Shown here piece by piece: positions 30,301 to 34,433 of a stretch of 34,433 nucleotides of DNA. The position numbers and the translations under genes were made by a program. The notes beneath the pieces are model-generated. The model saw only the letters and a list, made by a program, of their open reading frames with translations. It did not search any database and was not told the DNA's origin. Position 1 is the first letter of the stretch; every line of letters begins with the position of its first letter. Source of the DNA: CAZTII01 sp964613305 (GTDB taxonomy: Bacteria; Bacillota_I; Bacilli_A; Erysipelotrichales; Erysipelotrichaceae); assembly GCA_964613305.1 (NCBI GenBank), contig CAZTII010000014.1, positions 1 through 34,433 on the forward strand, read 5' to 3'.

Positions 30301-31499
30301 TTGGTCCAGAAGAAATTACTCGTGATATTCCTAACGTAAGCGAAGCTGCTTGTCGTCATTTGGATTCTCGCGGTATTGTTATGGTTGGTGCTGAAGTTAA
30401 AGAAGGCGATATTTTAGTTGGTAAAGTTACTCCAAAGGGACAAAGTGAAGTTTCTCCAGAAGAAAAATTATTACTTGCAATCTTTGGTGAAAAATCACGT
30501 GAAGTTCGTGATAATTCCTTAAAAGTTCCTCATGGTGGTGCTGGTATTGTTCATTCAGTGCGTGTATTTAAGCGTAATGAAGGTCATGATTTATCTCCAG
30601 GAGTTAATGAAGTTGTTAAAATTTATATCGTTCAAAAACGTAAAATCTCTGAGGGAGATAAGATGGCGGGAAGACATGGTAACAAGGGTGTTATTTCTAA
30701 AATTTTACCTGCTGAAGATATGCCATATTTACCAGATGGTACTCCAGTTGACATTATGTTAAATCCATTTGGGGTTCCTTCACGTATGAACATCGGACAA
30801 GTATTGGAAATCCATTTAGGATTTGCAGCGAAACGTCTTGGTGTTAAATTTGCCAGTCCAGTATTTGATGGAATCAGCAATGATGAATTAAAAGCTATCA
30901 TGGAAGAAGCTGGTTGTACAAAAGATGGAAAACAAGTGTTGCATGATGGTCGTACGGGTGAGCCATACGATGAGAGAATTTCGGTTGGTGTGATGTATAT
31001 GATTAAGTTGGCGCACATGGTTGATGATAAATTACATGCTCGTGCTACTGGTCCATATAGCTTAGTTACGCAACAGCCACTTGGAGGTAAAGCTCAAAAT
31101 GGTGGACAACGTTTCGGAGAGATGGAAGTTTGGGCTCTTGAGGCATATGGTGCTTCAGCTACATTACAAGAAATCTTAACGGTAAAATCGGATGATATTA
31201 TGGGAAGAACGAAAACGTATGAAGCTATCGTTAAAGGACGTGAAATTCCTGAACCGGGAATTCCTGAAAGCTTTAGAGTATTAGTTCATGAACTTCAAGC
31301 TTTAGCAATCGACGTTAAAATGATTGATAACGATGGTGTTGAAGTTGATATGAAGAAAATTGAAATTGATGACATCAATGAAGAAGTGTGCCTTGAAGAA
31401 TTGGCATTTGATGTAACTGGACTTAGCCTTGTTGATGAAGATGAGGATGACATACCAGAGGCTGCAGAGGTTGGCTTTGAATTGGATGATGAAGAATAG
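27369..31499 (+). CDS. rpoB: RNA polymerase beta subunit, with lineage-specific insert
   Basis: A 1376-residue catalytic subunit of RNA polymerase, about 180 longer than the Bacillus protein. The Rif region SSQLSQFMDQQNPLAELTNK is followed by RRISALGPGGLTRERAG. N668 stands where E. coli has H526. The catalytic and beta-prime contact motifs are ETPEGPNIGLI, MTWHGYNYEDAI, GDKMAGRHGNKG and QPLGGKAQ...GEMEVWALEAYGA. About 145 extra residues (about 395-540) interrupt the lobe region before IDQLGNRRIRTVGEL. A 45-residue acidic tail ends the protein. RBS AAAGGAAGG. rpoC follows 13 nt later. It has its own promoter and is probably also read from the L10 promoter. Confidence 0.98.
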   Translation: MKTEKSYHILKLGKKAERRCYSKVSGELELPDLVEIQTDSFEWFKTEGMQEVFDDIYPITNYGGNIHLRFLGYEFGKPKYDVNECKYRETNYAAPLRAKMEVTMVNPETGELINNEEEVFLGDFPLMTETGTFIINGAERVIVSQIVRSPGAYFDIVSEDKTGKDTYQSELIPSRGTWLEFMSDGKKAALGRIMNMSIDRKRKILSTILFKATGMSLNIEQGDDPYDVEEIKIFLKSLDLEVFDDVIVENEPREFLNLYMLLYTSIFGNYEEVKNTLAADKIKTTHDALISVYENQRADEVPTIEGSVTLMNAKFFDYRRYDLTKAGRYKLNRKLHVLERMEGHHLAQDIVSAEGTLLYTKGTRINKAERNKLRDEFAKGIYVKPVPFEHTFSHPDTCMMETSWTNSLVGRILASDVEGVNSSWSMGTVLTETDVEALSKEVSSVKVYSGIIAQPVVMSSKNVRAVLNYGQRLYAVGRVERNGVDMINDDGELMVDRYIPDNQLPRLSSSVVSSICEMAVNEPCTCWIVGAAVQVVDIYHNEDSTNIIKIMGIDPLNLKKTVTISDMMAFYGYQLNMLDGIGNADDIDQLGNRRIRTVGELIQNQFRIGLSRIERVVKERMSIAEIKALTPKQLTNIRPLTAAIKEFFSSSQLSQFMDQQNPLAELTNKRRISALGPGGLTRERAGFEVRDVHNSHYGRICPIETPEGPNIGLISNLTTYARVNQYGFIETPYRIVKEDGEVSDEVIYLSADAENDYTIAQANEVNNNRLENDKIVARIAGETVLVDRNTVELADVSPKQIVSVATACIPFLENDDASRALMGANMQRQAVPLLRPESPFVGTGMEHRIATDAGSGCIATSDGVVSYVDSSKIVVVEKDGEKIYRLQKFRRSNAGTCINQRPIVKIGDHVERGEILADGPSMDKGELALGQNVTIAFMTWHGYNYEDAIIMSERMVKDDVYTSIHIEEYDLECRETKLGPEEITRDIPNVSEAACRHLDSRGIVMVGAEVKEGDILVGKVTPKGQSEVSPEEKLLLAIFGEKSREVRDNSLKVPHGGAGIVHSVRVFKRNEGHDLSPGVNEVVKIYIVQKRKISEGDKMAGRHGNKGVISKILPAEDMPYLPDGTPVDIMLNPFGVPSRMNIGQVLEIHLGFAAKRLGVKFASPVFDGISNDELKAIMEEAGCTKDGKQVLHDGRTGEPYDERISVGVMYMIKLAHMVDDKLHARATGPYSLVTQQPLGGKAQNGGQRFGEMEVWALEAYGASATLQEILTVKSDDIMGRTKTYEAIVKGREIPEPGIPESFRVLVHELQALAIDVKMIDNDGVEVDMKKIEIDDINEEVCLEELAFDVTGLSLVDEDEDDIPEAAEVGFELDDEE

Positions 31500-31512
31500 G
31501 AGGGGTGCATAG

Positions 31513-34433
31513 ATGAGTAGCATTAATAAGTTTTCAGCTATACAAGTTGGTTTAGCATCACCTGAAAGAATTCGCGAATGGTCGTTTGGCGAAGTTAAAA
31601 AGCCTGAAACGATTAACTATCGTTCACAAAAACCAGAACGTGATGGCCTTTTCTGTGAGAAGATATTTGGTCCATCAAAAGACTGGGAATGTTATTGTGG
31701 TAAATACAAAAAAGTACGTTACAAAGGTGTTATTTGTGATCGTTGTGGCGTTGAAATTACAAAATCATCGGTACGTAGAGAGCGTATGGGGCATATTGAA
31801 TTAGCTGCTCCAGTTGCGCATATTTGGTACTTACGTGGTATTCCTTCAAGGATGAGTTTATTGTTAAATATCACTCCTAAGCAATTAGAAGAAGTAGTAT
31901 ATTTCGTTTCTTGGATCGTTACTGATCCAGGAAATACGAAACTTGAGTATAAACAAATTATTTCTGAGCGTGAATATCGCGAGAATAATGCGATTTATGG
32001 TACAGGTAGCTTCCGTGCGCAAACTGGTGCTGAAGCGGTTAAAACACTTCTTGAACAAGCTAATTTAGAAGAAGAACTTGCGATTGTTCTTAAGGATTTG
32101 GAAAAGGCTACAGCAGATCGTCGTAAGAAACTGATTAAACGTTTAGAGACTATTGAAGCGTTTATTCATTCTGGAAATAAACCGGATTGGATGGTTTTAC
32201 AAGTTTTACCAGTAATTCCACCTGATTTGCGTCCAATGTTACAACTTGATGGTGGCCGTTTTGCGACAAGTGATTTGAATGATTTGTATCGTCGTGTTAT
32301 TACGCGTAACAATCGTTTAAAGAAGCTATTGGAACTTGGAACTCCTGCGATTATCGTTCAAAACGAAAAGCGTATGTTACAAGAGTCAGTGGATGCGCTT
32401 ATTGATAATGGTCGTCGTAGTAAACCAGTTACTGGTGCTGGTGGTAGAGCATTAAAATCATTATCACACAGCTTAAAAGGTAAACAAGGTCGTTTCCGTC
32501 AAAACTTACTTGGTAAACGTGTTGACTTCTCTGGTCGTTCCGTTATCGCGGTTGGACCGGATTTAAAGATGTATCAATGTGGTATTCCTCGTGAAATGGC
32601 AATTCAATTGTTTAAACCATTTGTTATTAATGAAATTGTGAATCAAGGAATTGCAGGAAATCCTAAAAATGCCGAAAAATTGATTGAACGTCAAGATTCT
32701 AGAGCGTGGGATGTTGTTGAACAAGTAATTCATAACCATCCAGTGTTCTTAAATCGTGCTCCGACGCTTCATCGTCTTGGTATCCAAGCGTTTATGCCTA
32801 AACTTGTTGAAGGACGTGCAATTCGTCTTCATCCACTTGTTTGTACGGCGTTTAATGCGGACTTTGATGGTGACCAAATGGCGGTCCATCTTCCATTGAG
32901 TGAGGAGGCACGTGCTGAAGCTGAAATCTTAATGTTAGGTTCTAATAATATCTTAGGTCCTAAAGATGGTAAACCTATCGTTACGCCTTCTCAAGACATG
33001 GTTCTTGGTAACTTCTACTTAAACATGGAAGAGACAAAAGAAGAATTCTATGCTCGTGCTGATGTGATTATGGCTCTTGGTGATGAAGAAACAGCGCAAA
33101 AATGGCGTACATTTGGTGATAATGAAGGTCATGTATTTAAGAGTAAAAACGAAGTGTTGATGGCTTACCACAGCAATGTTGTTCACTTACATACACGTAT
33201 CGCATTACCAGCTAAATCGATGAAGAAAACATGTTTTACGGAAGAACAAAATAAACAATATTTAGTGACTACAGTTGGAAAAATTATCTTTAATGATATT
33301 TTCCCTGATGATTTCCCTTATATAAATCGTGTATCGAAGGCTACGCTACAACATACTCCAGATAGTGATTTCTTACCGATGGGTTGTAACATTAAAGAAG
33401 AAATTGCAAAACGTCCTTTAAGTCCTGAATTTAAAAAGAAAGACTTAAGTAATGTTATCGCAGAAGTATTCTATCGCTATCGTACTGAAGGTACTTCTGA
33501 TATCCTAGATAAAGTGAAAGATATGGGCTTTAAGTATTCGACAGTTGCGGGAATGACAGTATCATTATCGGATATCAACGTAGCTCCAAATAAACAAAAA
33601 TATGTGGAAGATGGTAAACGTCAATCAGATATTTTACAACGTTTATTAAACCGTGGTAAATTAACGCCGGCTGAGTGGGAAAGACATTTCTCTAAGCTAT
33701 GGGCTGATATTAAAGATGAAATTGGTAAAGAAGTTATGAGTACTCTTCCTCGTATGAACCCAATCAATATGATGGCGGTTTCTGGGGCGCGTGGTAATGC
33801 TTCTCACTTTACGCAATTAGCTGGTATGCGTGGATTAATGGCGCGTCCTACTCAATCTAAATCGAAAAAAGAATACCAACCATCGATCATCGAAGTTCCA
33901 ATTTATTCTTGTTTCCGTGAAGGATTAAACGTGTCTGAGTTCTTTATTTCTACCCATGGTGTGCGTAAGGGATTAACGGATACGGCGCTTAAAACAGCTG
34001 AGTCTGGATATTTAACTCGTCGTTTAGTCGATGTTGCGCAAGATGTTATTGTTAATGAAGACGATTGTGGTACTGAACGTGGCTATTTAGTTGAGGCAAT
34101 TATCGATAATAAAAATAATACAGTCATTGAATCATTGTATGATCGTCTTATTGGTCGTTATGCAAAAGATGAAATTATTCATCCAATCACAAAAGAAGTG
34201 CTTGTTGAAGCAGAACAATTTATTGATGAAGCATTAGCTCAATTAGTTATTGATGCTGGAATTACTAAAGCATATATTCGCAATGCCTTTACATGTCTAT
34301 GTACAAATGGTGTTTGTAGAAAATGTTATGGTAGAAATATGGCAACTGGTAAAGTTGTTGAAGCTGGTGAAGCAATTGGTATTATGGCCGCTCAATCAAT
34401 CGGTGAGCCAGGTACACAGTTAACCATGAGAAC
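31513..34433 (+). CDS. rpoC: RNA polymerase beta' subunit, 3' end cut by window
   Basis: The frame opens at ATG 31513 (RBS AGGAGGGG, 7 nt upstream) and stays open to the edge: 973 complete codons. It contains the N-terminal zinc ribbon C60, C62, C75, C78 (WECYCGKYK...CDRCGVEI), the clamp and lid regions, the catalytic NADFDGDQM at residues 448-456 with the three magnesium-binding Asp (D450, D452, D454), and the second zinc site with C928, C935 and C938 in CLCTNGVCRKCYG. It stops within IGEPGTQLTMR, at the base of the trigger loop. Spacing up to the catalytic loop is that of normal Firmicute RpoC, so the insert in RpoB has no counterpart here. Confidence 0.98.
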   Translation, partial: MSSINKFSAIQVGLASPERIREWSFGEVKKPETINYRSQKPERDGLFCEKIFGPSKDWECYCGKYKKVRYKGVICDRCGVEITKSSVRRERMGHIELAAPVAHIWYLRGIPSRMSLLLNITPKQLEEVVYFVSWIVTDPGNTKLEYKQIISEREYRENNAIYGTGSFRAQTGAEAVKTLLEQANLEEELAIVLKDLEKATADRRKKLIKRLETIEAFIHSGNKPDWMVLQVLPVIPPDLRPMLQLDGGRFATSDLNDLYRRVITRNNRLKKLLELGTPAIIVQNEKRMLQESVDALIDNGRRSKPVTGAGGRALKSLSHSLKGKQGRFRQNLLGKRVDFSGRSVIAVGPDLKMYQCGIPREMAIQLFKPFVINEIVNQGIAGNPKNAEKLIERQDSRAWDVVEQVIHNHPVFLNRAPTLHRLGIQAFMPKLVEGRAIRLHPLVCTAFNADFDGDQMAVHLPLSEEARAEAEILMLGSNNILGPKDGKPIVTPSQDMVLGNFYLNMEETKEEFYARADVIMALGDEETAQKWRTFGDNEGHVFKSKNEVLMAYHSNVVHLHTRIALPAKSMKKTCFTEEQNKQYLVTTVGKIIFNDIFPDDFPYINRVSKATLQHTPDSDFLPMGCNIKEEIAKRPLSPEFKKKDLSNVIAEVFYRYRTEGTSDILDKVKDMGFKYSTVAGMTVSLSDINVAPNKQKYVEDGKRQSDILQRLLNRGKLTPAEWERHFSKLWADIKDEIGKEVMSTLPRMNPINMMAVSGARGNASHFTQLAGMRGLMARPTQSKSKKEYQPSIIEVPIYSCFREGLNVSEFFISTHGVRKGLTDTALKTAESGYLTRRLVDVAQDVIVNEDDCGTERGYLVEAIIDNKNNTVIESLYDRLIGRYAKDEIIHPITKEVLVEAEQFIDEALAQLVIDAGITKAYIRNAFTCLCTNGVCRKCYGRNMATGKVVEAGEAIGIMAAQSIGEPGTQLTMR

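Overview
The window is AT-rich DNA from a low-GC Gram-positive bacterium. The best guess is the Erysipelotrichales/Coprobacillaceae branch, which is related to the Mollicutes. Reasons: the ribosomal protein and RNA polymerase cluster (rplJ, rplL, a methyltransferase, rpoB, rpoC) is in Firmicutes order; the DUF1146 and AtpI-like genes are Firmicute types; lipoproteins and Shine-Dalgarno sites are Gram-positive; and RpoB is unusually long (1376 aa), with an Asn at the rifampicin-pocket position where most bacteria have His. The taxonomic call is inference from protein character, not from a search.

Layout. 1-1.8 kb: start of a probable FtsH-type protease (minus), a tiny protein that is almost only a signal peptide plus a sortase-like sorting signal, a DUF1307-type lipoprotein and a YjdF-like membrane protein. 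1.87-8.5 kb: a divergent carbohydrate locus. An AraC-family regulator and a cytoplasmic Cys-type sulfatase run leftwards. Two Gfo/Idh/MocA oxidoreductases framed by two xylose-isomerase-like TIM-barrel proteins run rightwards. Between them is a 178-bp regulatory region with repeats. 8.55-9.03 kb: an unrecognised small protein. 9.1-12.0 kb: a TPP riboswitch with its terminator, then a thiamine-binding protein and a ThiX-ThiY-ThiZ-type pyrimidine-precursor ABC importer.

12.0-15.9 kb (minus): a membrane GGDEF protein overlapping a YbjQ-family gene, a terminator, then an ABC-2 exporter (ATPase and permease). 16.0-17.8 kb (plus): an AtpI-like protein, a DUF1146 protein and a second membrane GGDEF protein. 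17.9-19.9 kb: an S66 (MccF/LD-carboxypeptidase-like) peptidase overlapping a threonine aldolase. 20.0-22.8 kb: an XRE-type membrane regulator and an M17 leucyl aminopeptidase. 22.85-24.2 kb: a fluoride riboswitch controlling a cation:proton antiporter. 24.2-25.4 kb (minus): an NADP isocitrate dehydrogenase of the eukaryote-like type.

25.5 kb to the end: promoter and L10-binding leader, rplJ, rplL, a RsmC-like methyltransferase whose first codons form a 15-bp hairpin, a separate consensus promoter with an attenuator-like leader before rpoB, rpoB with an insert of about 145 residues, and rpoC, cut by the window edge.

The least ordinary items are the sulfatase/oxidoreductase/TIM-barrel locus, which looks like an uncharacterised pathway for a small sulfated or oxidised sugar or glycoside; the mini sortase substrate; the hairpin and promoter arrangement between rplL and rpoB; and the RpoB insert and Asn668. 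No CRISPR array, insertion sequence, tRNA or rRNA was seen.
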